In this document: positions 1 through 14,200 of the stretch, piece by piece
Numbering within the stretch: the stretch's first letter is position 1
Layout of the letters: every line of letters begins with the position of its first letter
DNA from: Atherix ibis
Taxonomy: Eukaryota; Arthropoda; Insecta; Diptera; Athericidae
Assembly (NCBI GenBank): GCA_958298945.1
Contig: OY282606.1
Coordinates: 48,993,920-49,057,919, forward strand
DNA length: 64,000 nucleotides
Direction: 5' to 3'
Position numbers and translations under genes: made by a program
The notes under the pieces: model-generated
What the model was told of the DNA's origin: nothing
What the model saw: the letters and a program-made list of their open reading frames with translations, nothing else
Database searches by the model: none

Positions 1-345
1 CAGTCTAAATTATTTTGCTCAAAATTTCTGACGATAATATCTTAGCTACTGCTGTACAAGAAACTAGTTTTGCCGGTCGTCATATATTCTTTGGAAATTT
101 GGGTTCTTAGCAACTACCATTTAGAATCTTGTCTGCATATAAGAGAAGGATGATTCCGGAGCCTATTTAACATTAAACTACCAGTAGCTTCATTTATGGT
201 CCTAGAAGACAAGGTTGGCCCGGCCTTCGGTGGTGCGATGGTGTTAGCCAGAAGGCCAAAATCATACTGAGAGTGTCGAACTGGAATACAGCGGCACGAA
301 GCCAGACGTCTGGAGTTCTTTGAGTGAGCCTGCCTAGACTTATCG
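1..345 (+). pseudogene. RTE-like retrotransposon 3'-end fragment, copy 1
   Basis: The opening CAGTCTAAATTATT is shared with 45980, and the frames read VLPVVIYSLEIWVLSNYHLE, GDGA-like and QRHEARRLEF. These correspond to the C-terminus of the RTE-type polyprotein seen intact in order at 45990-46350. The element continues off the left edge. It is degenerate. Confidence 0.65.
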
Positions 346-2021
346 CTTTGGTGATATGAAAATCTGCAAGCAATTCACGAACGGCCTTTCGACCCTGGTA
401 GAGTAACTCTGTGATGCGGTGTTTTTCTCTTTTAGGACTCTGATGACAATGATGTTGCGGTGACAAGTGTCAGCAATGCACAGAATTTTTTGGTTCATAA
501 AACGGATCAATTGGAGTTTGACGATATGTGGTCCCAATAAGTCAGTGCTATTGAATAAAAATATCAATAGTAACATTTGAACGAGCATCTGAAATTTGTT
601 TTTTTTCTTCAAAAATAATATATTTCCAAAAAAAATATTCAATTTTTAACTTTATAGATTTTTTTAATATTCAAATTTTAACTTTATCGAACGATGTCTA
701 ACTCCAAATTTATTATTTTTTTTTTATAAACTTGAGATTTTTGTAAATATAAACAAAGTTGTTACTAATTTCTTATAACTTGTCAAAAAATTTGCTTTTT
801 TTTAATAGTATATTCAAGTTTTTGTCCAATATTATAATTTTGTATTTTTTTTATTCAAGGATAAAATACTGAACGGGAATATGTACTTATTGATTGCTAT
901 AAATTCAATTTAAAAAAAAAATATTTATAAAATAATGTCTGCTTGAAAAATATGTTAATGATAAGTAAATGAATTGTACAAAATCCAAAATATTTTTTTA
1001 GCAGCTAGATGATAAATTTCTGACAATTTATGTGCACTATTATGGGCAAGCCTTGAAAAACTTATGGCCAAATTTATAAAAAAAATTTTTTTTTTTAAAA
1101 ATTTAGATTTGTTGAATTTTTTCTTTTAATATAAGATAAATAATATATAAATTGATTGTTCACAATGACACCACAAACTTTTCCTCCATAGATTATCATA
1201 GATTTCAATAATTATATTTAGGGATTAGATTTGCCTAATGAAAGTTCGTTGATATTAAAAAGTTGAAAATATTTTCATTATTTATTGAGATAAAAAAAAA
1301 AGTTAGTTATGCATATAAAAAGAATTATTTAATGTTATTATTTATGTAGAATAATAAAATTGTTATTTAAATAATCAATCATGCATTATTAAATATATTG
1401 AACAATTTTTAACGCCCCTCAAGGTAGGTGTAGAAAAAAAAAATTAGTAAGTAAAAATAAGGCAACAATTATTCAAATCTATATTATAATATACTATATA
1501 GTTTAAAGCAATTTAATTCAATTTTCCTTTCGATCGAACATGCAGCATAACATTTAAAAAATTATGTAAATGCATAAATATTATATTTAAAATAATTGTT
1601 TTTTTTTAATAAGTTTCATAATTGATTTTTTTTTATATTTATATAAAATAAACATTTATGTATCAGAGGTAATAACATTTAACTACATCTATAAATTTTT
1701 TAAGACAACTAATTTTGATTATTTATGTTTTAATACCTTATTTTTTATAGTTAATATTCAATACTGTTTATTATATTAATTTCTATACTAGTCTTTTATA
1801 TAGTTTTGATAAAAGCAACTTAAAATATAAAAATGAAATTCTCTCTTCTTAATATATTTTTTTTCATACACAGATGGATGGAGCATGCCCACAAAAAAAA
1901 ATGCATATGGAATCATATTAATTGATATGGAACCGAAAAATGACTGTTGAACGATTGAATTTAAACGAAAATGATTTGAGGATTCTTTATTTTCTAATCA
2001 TAGTTTGATCAATTTACATAC
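346..2021. other. AT-rich region left of the last visible tau exon
   Basis: No further tau exon was found on the minus strand. The block 346-540 is less AT-rich and has a 100-codon minus-strand frame (340-642) that I do not recognise. The remainder is plain AT-rich DNA. Confidence 0.4.
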
Positions 2022-2207
2022 CTTTATTTCACCACCTTTAGGTACATGTTTAACATTATCCTTGGATCCAACTTTGGGTTTTGCTTTTTCTTTAAAATCT
2101 TGCTTAATAGTTTCGATTTTTTTATCACCACCTCCCGGCTTATGGTTGGCATTTTCCAACGATCCAATTTTTGACTTGGCAGTCCATTGTAATTTTGTAG
2201 ATATTAT
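2022..2207 (-). CDS. tau: tau exon: microtubule-binding repeats 3 and 4
   Basis: This 186-bp exon (62 codons) starts after the acceptor ...ATTTTAG and ends before the donor GTATGT. It is phase 0 at both ends. It encodes two repeats. One contains [20 protein letters not shown]. The other contains [20 protein letters not shown], with PKGG in place of the usual PGGG. In the tau family these lysine-rich repeats lie along the protofilament. No following exon is visible in the remaining 2 kb to the left. Confidence 0.92.
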
Positions 2208-5200
2208 CTAAAATATTGCCATTACGAAATTGATTCAAAATAAGAAAAGAAAAACAATTAAACAAAAATGAAACAAAAAAATAAAAATGCTTTGAAAATG
2301 TGGTGGAAATATCGAATAACTATTATATAATGGTTTTGATTTGTACTTAACAAATATTAAAAATTACATAATATTTATTTACTCCTACAATATCAAAAAA
2401 AAAAGTTAAAAAATAAAAAATCTATTTTACATATACTCATTAAAAATTAATTGAAAAGAAAATTATTTATTTATATAGTTTTTTATTAATTTCCTTAATT
2501 ACTATACTACATTTTTGCCATTGTGTTTTTTGCAATACAATTCGACTCTGCCTTTTGCTTCAAAATACCAGCTTAATGCTTAATTTAATCAATATCAGCT
2601 TGTATTGTTGATTATAAAAATACCAAAATAAGTAAGCTTAAATATTCAAAACAAGTAAGCTCATGAATTGATTTACAAAAGCAGGAAGTCAATATAAGAT
2701 GAAAAAATCAATTTGATTCAAAAACTCATTATGGGGAAAAATACCAAAAACAATAGCAAAATAATTACGAAAAAGAAAAAATATTTAGATAATCAAAAAA
2801 TACGTTTTTAGTTTTTCGTATCCGTTTTACGTTAATATAATCCATCTACAATATTACTGATGGTCGCGAACAATTCAAAAAATTTTAAAACAAAATTGAA
2901 TGTGGGTGTGCACTTATCTTATGTTCTTAGATATGAGATGGAAATAGTATTATTGTCGACAAAAATTTTTTGTCATTCACTAAGAATGTGTACGAACATA
3001 TGTAATTTCATAGTTCAGTGCCTACGAAATTGATGCGATTTTTTCTGCTTATGTCCATGATCAAGTAAGTGAATTCATTTAATAGTTTTTAATCAAATAT
3101 CAAATTCTTTAAAAAACCGAAAATTAAAAAAAAAACATTCAAACCATGCATTAAAAAACTGCAAAAACTTTGCAGTTTTCGAATTGATTTTTGAAGTGGT
3201 CGCCATTTTGATTTTGTTGAATTGATCGCATATGTTTAATCTTATACGACCGAGGCGCCATAATTATAATTTGTTTTTTATAAGCCAATCAAATACGATT
3301 ATCAGTTTTTTTTTTATTTTTCTTTGTATAATCTTCGAATTAGTATAAAATTTGACGAAAAACTCTAATAAGGAAATTTGAGTATTTATTTATTATTTAT
3401 GTTTATTGTATTTTTGCTTAGCCAAAAATCTGAGTAATAAATTTGATTATAGTTAAGTAAATATTTAACACCAATTTTCTTTAGAGTAAAATCTTTGTTT
3501 TTTATACAAAATTTAAAGTATTTTTGTCATCAGGCCATGTCATAATACAAGTAGAAAAAGCAAAGTGACAATTTGTTTATAATAGGAGGAAGAAAAATGT
3601 GAAAATATGATTTTTTTTTCTAGTTTATTAAGAGTTTTTCATACTAAAGGTGATTATAAAAATTTTGTTTTTCTTCATTGATTATCACCCAACTTGTCAT
3701 TTAATATTAGTGAAACTTGAAAAGTTCGAATTTACTTTGAAATTACTTTAATTTTGTCATGCATCACCAACATCGGTTGACAATTTTCGCATGTCTTAAC
3801 ATAATCAAATATAATTTTCTAATTGGAAAACTTATCAATTTACGGAGTTTATTTTCTTACGAGTATATTTAAAAGTTACTTTTAGTCAAACATTTTGTTA
3901 TTCGTAAATTTAAAAAAACTTATAATTATAAAAAATATATCTTCGGAATGGTGTGCTATTTTTGTAGGTAATTTTACTACCTATGTATAAGGTGGCCAAG
4001 ATTCTACTATATTTTTTATTACAACTAAATTAATTTTTAATATATTACCATTATTTTTATATTTATAATATTTTTCCTTTCAATTTTTAAAAAACTATTA
4101 TCAGCTTTCTTCTTAAACAAAAAACCAATTAAAAATATTTTACCAATATTTAAAAAAAAAATTCTTTATCACATTCTTAAAGAAACATCTTTTAAGATTT
4201 TTCTATAATATTTTTAATTCTTTTCTCAATTAAGTTGAGATCTTATTATTAATGAGTAGAAAAAAAATTACCTTTTTATCACCACCTCTTGGTGTATACT
4301 TGTCGTTTTTGGCTTCAATTCTAGGTGCCGCTTTAATTTCGATTTTCTTCGATTCGATTTTAACATTTCCACCACCAGGCTTATAAGTTGCATTGTCCAA
4401 TGAGCCTATTTTTGATCTGACGGCTTTTAAATTTGGCGATGGTGCACTGCCAACTTGAATTTTGTTCATTGGAACTGCAATAAAAAAAAAGAAAACATAA
4501 AACACTTATAGTTTGTTGAAAAGAAACCATTCGAAAATTTTTTAAATTCTGTTAACAGTAGTTTTAAACTGGCACATTCGAGAGTTTTTATGGGCAGAAA
4601 CTTTTTTTTCTCTAAAAACTGCAAAAACTACTGAAAATCCAGAATTATCGAAAGGAAAAAAAAAACCAATAAAATTTCAATAAGTACTAACCTTTCTTGA
4701 CCGATTCCGGTTCTGGAGTTTTGGTATTTCTTGACCTCGAGGCGCTTCTCGACTTATTCGATGGTGTTGTACTCGGAGGCCTGGATATTCCTGGAATTTT
4801 AGTGGGCGATTTAAGTGGTGATCCAGGTGAAGCAGTACCGTTACGTTCCTTAAATTATCGAAAATACCACAATAATAGATTAGACTTATTGCACTTATTA
4901 TTCTTCGCGTTATATTGCAACTGATATTCTTACAAACTCAACACTTCCAACAAACTTAACTAACGATTGTTTAGTTCTCAATTTTTGAACCATTTTAACT
5001 ATGATCTAAGCCACTAACACGCGTACAGAAATTTGTGTTTTTTTTTTTTTATTAATGCGAACAAAATTAGCAATAATATTAGATAATAGAACAATGTTTG
5101 ACAAACGGTTCACTTAACAACTATAATACAATCTCATCGGAAATAACGAAATATCATAATTCTATTGATTTTGCGGTTCACATTAATGGGGGTTGGCGTT

Positions 5201-8200
5201 TGCTTGTGTGGTACAATTCGGTTGCGAGGTAAAAAAAAGAAGCTCCTCTGCTGAGAAGTCTAAACTTACTTCTGGTCGCCTATAGCAAGACTGAAATGTT
5301 TGTTCAATCAAAACAGACTGTGTTCCACCAACCGTGACTTATTTATAGGTGCATAAGGCACACTGTCTTGGAGCATTTATTTCCTGCGATACCTGATTAC
5401 ACATAGAACTTGCCATCCATCCATATACTGTCTCTGTTTCTTATTATTTGCTGTTATTTAGTTTTATTTTTCTTCAATGTTTTCTTTTAAAGATTTTACG
5501 TACATTATAGTCGACAAAACGTCCATTGTGTATCATCATTTTCAAGGAGTCCTACTATAGAAATACAAATTTTACCTCTCCTTCTACGCTTTAACAAAAT
5601 AATCATCAATATTCCAATATATTCTAGGTCGTTTGCTTATTGCAAAATAATCTGATTTTAGCAATGAATTGATTGTCTAATCGAAATACTATAAATCATA
5701 AAAATATATTTATTATTTGTGTAATTTGTCTATAGGTTGAATAGTCATAATACAGAAATATTTAAAACACTATTTGTATGCGGTGAAGATGTTATACTTT
5801 CACTATTATCTCTGTGGGGGTTATGCAAATATTAGAGCAAATCGAAAGGGTGGCTTTTATTTCTACTCTTAAAAAAAAACTATTACAAATTTGCTATCTC
5901 TATGTGTTATTATTTTTTTCATATTTAATTATTTTATTTTACTGTAAAGCAGAATGCACGGAAAAAAGGCCAGCGTACTTTGAACTCAATAGTTTGGGTG
6001 TCGTGCAGGAAAAGTTTGTTCTTTTAAATACATGCAGATCAATTTATATGAAAAATTTTAGCACGACATGTGTTCATTGATATTATAGAATCCATTTTGA
6101 TTATTATACTAAAATAAACTACAATAAAAAATTCCCTAATATCTTTATAGGATTTAAAATAATTACGATAATAATTCGAGGTATTGTTGTAATTTGCAAT
6201 GTGTCAATTTAGGTATTCTGATTAATGGGTTTTAGCTTGTAGATTATAAAGTTTATTTATATACTAAAGTAGAAAGTTTGTAATATTTAGTTGCGATTCG
6301 AGGCAATTTTGATATTTGTATGTTAAGTCATGTAGATTCGTAGATCATTAGGCACATGCTAAAAAATAAATGTTAAGAAGAAATTCCTACTCAAATCATA
6401 GATTATTTTTAAATGTTTCTTTTATTACCAAATATTGTACGGGCTACAAAAATATTTTACAGGCTATCTGGAATATAGTATCAATAAAATTATTACAAAC
6501 TAATTAAGTACTATAACAAACCCGTCCAAAGTGTGATTCCATGGTAATACTTATTTTTGACAACAATTATTTCTAGGATGTTAATAATTTTTTATTTTGT
6601 TTTAAATAACTGTCATCTACAGATTTTGGAAAATTTAGTCATGGAGTAATAAATAATTGAACGAAGCGTCAAAGTAATACAAACATTTTTTGGAAATAAT
6701 TTTTTTTAAACTACGTGTATGTATTTTACGTGCTGCGCGATTTTTTTGGTTAATATACCTAGTCATCTAAAACAAAAATACGCATTTTGATGCAGAAAGT
6801 CAAAAAATCTGAATTGGTGCAAAATGTAAAAATAACAGCTAATCTTCGTACATGTCGTTCAGTCGAAAATATTGCTGCTTTAGAAGAAAGTGGAGTCCGG
6901 TCTCTGATAAGTTCAATCCGTCATTGTTTACAGAAATTAGACCTTTCCTACAGCATCACTCAGAGAATTTTAATACAAGACCTACTGTTACACACCCACA
7001 TAACAGTTTGGCTGAAAAGCTTAGAACAAAACACAGTAGAAATATTTTTTTTTGCAAAATTCATTTTTATTATTCAACATAGTTGCCTTCGAGGGCGATA
7101 CAGCGATTATAGCGATCTTCCAACTTTTCGATATCATTTTTATAGTACTCTTTCGGTTTTGCCTCAAAATAGGCCTCAGTATCATCATCGGTCTTAAATT
7201 TCTTACCAGCGAGCATTCTCTTGAGGTCTGCAAACAGGAAAAAGTCGCTGGGGGCCAGATCTGGAGAATACGGTGGATGGGGCAGCAATTCGTAGCCCAA
7301 TTCATTGAGTTTGACCATCGTTTTCATCGACTTGTGACACGGTGCATTGTCTTGGTGAAACAACACTTTTTTCTTCTTCAAATGAGGCCGTTTCTTAGCG
7401 ATTTCTTTCTTCAAACGATGCAATAACGCTATATAATAGTCGCTGTTGATCGTCTGTCCCTTCTGGAGATAGTCAATGAATAATATACCATGCGCATCCC
7501 AAAATACAGACGCCATCACCTTGCCAGCCGACTGTTGCGTCTTTCCACGCTTTGGATTCGGTTCGTCGCTCGCTCTCCACTCTGCCGACTGCCGATTGGA
7601 CTCTGGAGTGTAGTGACGGAGCCACGTTTCATCCATTGTCACATATCGACGCAAAAATTCGGGTTTATTGCGCTTGAACAGCTCCAAACACTGCTCAGAA
7701 TCATCAACACGTTGTTGTTTTTGGTCCACAGTGAGCTCACGCGGCACCCACTTTGCACACAGCTTTCGCATGCCCAAATATTCATGCACGATATGTCCAA
7801 CACGCTCTTTCGATATCTTCAGAGTCTCAGCTATCTCGCTCAACTTCACTTTACGGTCATTTAAAATTATTTTGTGGATTTTTTTGATGTTTTCTGCCGC
7901 AACCACCTCTTTTGGGCGTCCACTGCGTTCTGCATCAACTGTGCTCGTACGACCAGTTCGAAATTGACGAAACCAATATTTCACAGTTGAAATAGCTGGA
8001 GCAGAGTCCGGATAACGTTTGTCAAACCATGCTTTGGTTTCCACTGTATTTTTTTTCATCAAAATAACGTTTGTAATGCTTTATCAATACACGAAATTCG
8101 TCTTTATCCATTTTTTTTTTCAATAATAAAAGTTGCTCCACTCAAAATGCTATATCTTACGAACCAACCGACCGATTGCTGTCAAATTTTGACAGGAATC

Positions 8201-11200
8201 ATTTGAAGCATGGTGCTTTGTGATAATAGATTTTTGCAAGAGGCGCCATCTAGACGTCAACGTTCTAAACTTTTCAGTCGAACTGTTAACTTCATTGATA
8301 CAGGAACTGAAGCCTAAAGCATATTTCATAATTGGCTGCTGGAACAACATCAAAACTGCCACATTTGGGGTGCTGAATATCCACGTGACATTCAAGAAAA
8401 ATCATTACGTCCACAATGGGTCACTATTTGATACGGTCTTGTTTGGCAGAGTTATTGGTCGTAGTTCTTCGCAAATAATGCTGGTTATGCTGTTACGGTG
8501 AATGGCGAATGTTATTGTGACATGATGACAAAACTTTTATGGCCTGAATTGACCGTTATGGACTTGGAAAGTATGTAGGTTGAACAGGATTCTGCTACTT
8601 GTCATACAGCACATTAAATAATGACCCTAGTTCGAATGAAATTTCCAGGAAAATAGCCGCAGAGATTCTGCCACTTGACACTATTGAACTTCTTTCTCTG
8701 AAACTACGTAAACAGTAAAATCTATGCCAATAAGCCTGAAAAGATTCGAGAGCTAAAGGATAGAATCATACGCGTTATAACTGAGATACAGCCCGAACTA
8801 TGCGAAAAAATTATGGACAATTTTATATACGCGCTTTCTGTGTTGTCAGAGAAACCATGGTGGGTATTTGGGTGATCCCAAAAAAAAATCTGTAATCAAT
8901 CTTATTGTAGTTTAGATTGTAAATGTGTTTATGGTATTGTAACGAAAGTTCTTGATGCATATTCCAGGGTCCATACTATGCAGCACAACGATCATGAGGT
9001 GATTGACGACTAAAAGTATAGTGAGAAGCCAGATTCGTGGTTGGAAGCAGAAATCATAGTTAGAAGATTAAGAAGCTCGACAAGAGGTAAATTGTATTTT
9101 ATAATGAAGGTGGTTTGAAAGATTTCTAAAGAGGAAATTGTACCTAGAAGTAGTATGCCTAATCCTAATTCTTAGCAACTCTTTAGAAATGGTAGTTAAG
9201 TAAGAAAATGTTTTTATATTTTCTATTTAATTTAACAAAAACAATTTCTTATACGTGTAGTGTTGACTTAAAAAAGTTTGGTCCAATGACCCCTTATCGT
9301 GGGTATATAAAGTGGCCTTCGGAACATGCCTCTAGAAGCTTATATATAAGACCCTTTATTAATAAAGAATATCAAAAATATTACAATGATTAATTGATTC
9401 AGTCTTTAGAATTGTTCTCATTAATTCATTGTGGGTCTTTACAAAAAAATCGGTGGCCTATTGTGATATGACTAACGAAATTTTCCTCAGAAACACAAAA
9501 GGACAATCGGAACCAAATATTTTAATGCTCAAACGTAAAAAAATATACACCAACTGTCCTTATATTTAGTCCTGATTCATATAAAATTTATCAAAAAAAA
9601 ATTGATATGAATTAGAAATAAAACATGGTACTTGGAAAAATATCCTTCGAACCGTATTAGTGAAAATAGCAGATGAATGTTTTACTTAGTCTAAAGAAAA
9701 AATATATAATTATAGAAATTATCTTTTATAAGAAAAGCTTATTTTTGATAAAAGATTTTTTTTTACTTTTTAAGCTACCAATTACTGATGCTACGAGTAT
9801 AAATTATGAAAAAGATTTCATATCCTACATAATGATTTTCTTCAAACTCTGAAAATATTAAATAGAAAATTTTAATTTTATTTTTAAATGGTTCTATTTT
9901 CAATTATAGGCAAAGTAGATGTAGTCCCAAGTATTGGACGAGAATAAGAATAGCCACATGGTAATTCCTGCCTGTCGTATAATACAATAGGTAGGAATTA
10001 CGATGGGGAGACTAATAGGAAAATTGGAGGCCATTTATAATTGTTTGAGCAAACGGATAGCTTTGGTAGCTTCTAGGATCATGTACTTAAATAAAAAACA
10101 AATAAATATCTAATCTCATATGAAGGACTATGCTTGTCAGTCTTTAAATAAAATTGTTCTAGAGAATTTGTTCAATTCTCATTGGTGGAGGAATTCCTGG
10201 ATGTTTGGAAATTTGGGCCCATGCAGGCATCCTAGGATAATAAAATATTATATATGACTGAACTAGTTATTAAAAATCCTTAATTTACAAAAAAATTTAA
10301 GCTAAGAAAATTTGCTTTACAATTACAGTGTGAAAATTTATTTCCAAATGCTTTTTTTATTTTAATTTTAGATTTTAATCTGAAATAAATAATTAATAAC
10401 TAACTATCATTGCTATGTCATTAAAATTTTGAAAATACTTTAGGATTAATAAGTTTATTTAAAGAAAGATTGTAGTTACACGTTAGTATAAAAAATATTA
10501 CAAATAGTATATTTTCAGAATAAGATATTAAAAAACATATAAACCGCTGTATTGAAAAAATATTATTTGAACTATAACTTACGAGGGTCATTCAACATAT
10601 AACTTACGAGGGTCATAGACTACAAAAGAAAAACGAAAATTTTGGAAAGGTGGCAATTTATTTTTCCACATAATCTCCTTCAAGCTCGATACACTTGGCC
10701 CAGCGATGCTCTAACTTTTTTAACCCGTCCAAAAAATACATTTTCTCGAGGGAAGCAAAATAGGCCTCCGTGGCGACGATGACCTCCTCATTCGACCCAA
10801 ATCTATTCCCGGCGACTGATTTTTTCAGGTTTGGAAACAAAAAGTAGTCACAGAGGGCCAAATCTGGAGAGTACGGTGGATGGGGCAGCAATTCGTAGCG
10901 CAATTCGACCAATTTGGCCATGGTGTGAGCCGGCGCGTTGTCGTGGTGGAACAGCACTTTTTTTTCGCAAAGCGGGGCCGCTTTTTCTTTAATTCGACGT
11001 CAAATCGGCCCAATAAGTCATCATAGTAGCGCCCCGTCCGGCCGATCGAACAGTCTTCGCCTTCTTCGGAGAACGTTCGCCGGGTGAAGTCCACTGTTTC
11101 GACTGTTCCTTGGTCTCTGGTGTGTACCAGTGAATCCATGTTTCGTCGACGGTCACGAAACGACGCAAGAACTCCGCTGGATTGCGCTGAAACAGCGCCA

Positions 11201-14200
11201 AGCACGCCGCCGATGTGGTCTCACGGTTGCGCTTGTTTTCCGGTGTGAGCAAACGCGGCACCCATCGCGCCGACAGCTGTCTCATGCCCAGTTCTTCGTG
11301 TAGAATATGATGCACCGTTCCTACTGCGATGCCCACAGTCTCAGCTATCTCGTGAACCTTCAATCGACTGTCTGCCAACACGAGATCGTGGACTTTTTTA
11401 ACGTTTTCCTCCGTAGCAGCCGTTTTTGGGGCACCTGGGCGTGGCTAATCAAAAACTGACGTGCGGCCACGAACAAACTCGTTGAACCAATTCTTGACGG
11501 TCGCCATCGAAGGAGAAGAGTCACCATACACAGCATCCAAGCGATCTTTGATTTCGCTGCGCGTTTTCCCTTCCAAAAACAAGAATCTAATCACCGAACG
11601 ATATTGTTCTTTTTCCATTTTTGTGCAACCGACCGACACGCTCGCTTTCAAAGGCTCTCAAAACAAAACTAATGAAGGGAATCGACTGAAACTACTACTA
11701 AAAGAATGTACTGCACGATGGTAAATTTCTTTTGTGACAGCAGTTCCATCGGGCGGTGAGGCTAAGTACTTGTTGAATGACCCTCGTATGGTTTGATAGA
11801 GTTTTTTTTGCCTTATTGAGTTTTAAGGGAGCCAAATATTACGTTGGTTAACCGTTTTCTAAATGTAAAATTCATAAATATTAGTTTCATTTCGGTGACA
11901 CCAAATGTCATTAAATTTTTTTATTTTATCTGCTATTAAATAATGACGTTAAACATGTTTTCAAATGTCAACAGATCTTAGAAATAAATGCGCCTACAAT
12001 AAAATTCTTAAGTGTTGGGTTTCATTTATTTATAAATAAAAAATAATTAAAAATGGGTAATTAGGAACTGTGGGCTATTAAAATGGCAATTTTCCGAAGT
12101 GCTATCATTTTTAACCACAATATTGTCATCCCCCAAAAACGGTTCATGGTCCATCAAGTGACCCAGTATTTAGCACAATTCGACAAAGCCAAATTATTAA
12201 TAGAAATATTGAGTGGCATTGTGTTACACGAATTGTGTAATGAAAGTGCTGGAAAGTTGGATGGAGAAACTCTCCGTCGTCCAGTGCTCACAGTTATCCC
12301 CAATTATGAATTATAACTGATAAACTACGAAATTATAATTTGGTATAATGTTTTTTGATATGATTTTAATACATAATAAATACTTATAATTTCCGTGTGT
12401 AAATATAAAAATAAAAGTTTCTCTGCTTCATGAAGCTGAACTTACGTTTCCTTGTGTCGATTCATCAACTCCACTATCATTGTCGCCTTCTGAAAAAAAT
12501 GATAAAATTTTTTATTAAAAATTTCCCTTACAGAAAAATTAATTGGAAAAAAAACAAAAAACTATACTAAATATTTTTATTTATATTGACTGGCCTCTAC
12601 AAACAAAATTCATATTAAAATTGATTGAGCTGATTTTACTAACTCTTACTAGTTGGAATGTTGTTCGGTTTAGATTTTTGTAAATTTTGAATGTTTTCCT
12701 GTGACTCCTTCTTTTCAGCCGATTTGATAGGCTCCTTCGCTGTACCATTAACGATATTTTCAGTTTTTATTATTTCCTTTTTAGGACTATCATAACTCCT
12801 TTCTGAGTTTCCTTCAAACTTTTTGGGAGTATTTTGATTATCTTTATTAAAATTAGCGGGACTCCTTGGTATTATAGGTGGCTGTTTAGCTGGGCTCTCA
12901 GTGTTTATAATCGTGTTTAGAGATACTGGAGCAGCATTTGGTTGGGCATCTTTTTTTGGTGAAGGCACATGCATTTTATCATTTTTTATGTCTACTCGGT
13001 CGACTTGGTCGATTGGAGATTTCCTTGGACCAGAAGCAGATCCTGATCCTGTTAAAGAACTGCGACTTTCAGTTCGTTCGAATTCTCGTCTATCTCCTGA
13101 ATTTGTATTTGGAGAATTTTCTTGGACTTTACGGGGATCTACCGGTGCTGGCATTGCCGGCGATGTTGGAGAATTCGATTTTGAATTCTGTAGATCTTGA
13201 GTGGTAAGTGTTGTATTTTTTATGTCTTGATGATTTCGATTTTCGGGACTCGATTGAATTTGGGGGGACATTGCCTTATTCATATCTTCAATTGGAGTAC
13301 CATAAAAGCTGGACTGCATTATTCGTTTACCATTTTCTTCGTTTTGTGCGGATATTTTTGGTGAATTTTGTGCTGCAATCGTTGAGCGATTGTCAAGAAA
13401 ACCATATTGAGATTGTGTCATTGGATCGATTGGTTTGGCCATTTTTAATGGAGTTGATGCTGGTCCAAGGACAACATCATCATCGTCATCGTTGTTAAGA
13501 AAATTGTTCTGTGACATATTGGTCTTTGCAATTTCGGAAGCCATTTTCGGATCCTGACCCACTCTTAGACGTTCGAATGAACTCTGTTTGGACAATTGGC
13601 CTTGAGATTGATTTATGCCCTGGTTGGGTGCTGTTTTAGCTAGTGGTGGGACAGGATAATTGGGTCGCGGTTGTTGAGTTTGAGGATATTGAGGACGAAA
13701 TTGATTCGGATTTACTTGTCCACCAGGTTGTTGTTGTTGTTGCTGTTGTGGTATTGGTGGTCTTGGATATGGTTGCCTTATCTGTTGATTAGGTTGTTGA
13801 TTTCCAAAGAATGGTCGATTCTGTATTGGTTGTTGTGGCTGAAACTGTTGCGGTTGACCCTGAAACTGCTGCTGAGGTCTTACTGTTTGTTGTGGACTGC
13901 CTGGTTGGAATCCAGGCTGAATATTTTGCTGACTTGATTGACGCGACAACGGAGATGGAACTTGACCCGCTGGTCTCTGCTGATTCTGATTAACAAACTG
14001 ATTAACTTGTATACTTCCACGACTATCGACTCGACGAATTGGCGACGGAGCCACTGGTGGCCTTTGACCAGAATTTGGTGCTTGTCGATTATCGAATTGT
14101 GCTTGCGGTGGCGGTCGAATCGGTTGACCCTGATTCGGGTTCACATTCGGTCGAATTTGATTCTGTGATTGCTGAGGATATTGTGCTCTTGGCACAGGTG

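Noticed and set aside
2005..2211. Plus-strand 68-codon frame over the tau repeat exon
   Set aside because: It is antisense to a conserved tau exon with matching splice sites.
5814..6080. 88-codon frame with a hydrophobic stretch
   Set aside because: AT-rich codons, no known family, poor start and no splice context; the hydrophobicity follows from T-rich composition.
9208..9393. Two TATA-like strings and an HSE-like TTCGGAA near 9300-9350
   Set aside because: No initiator, exon or gene follows, and the surrounding AT-rich intron makes TATA matches common.
12639..12650. In-frame stop after PTSKS as the end of tau
   Set aside because: The donor GTAAGA two codons earlier joins in phase to the conserved [10 protein letters not shown] exon, so the stop is intronic.
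13671..13937. Leu-rich plus-strand frames opposite the giant tau exon
   Set aside because: They are the antisense shadow of the Q/N-rich coding strand, with no independent start or splice evidence.
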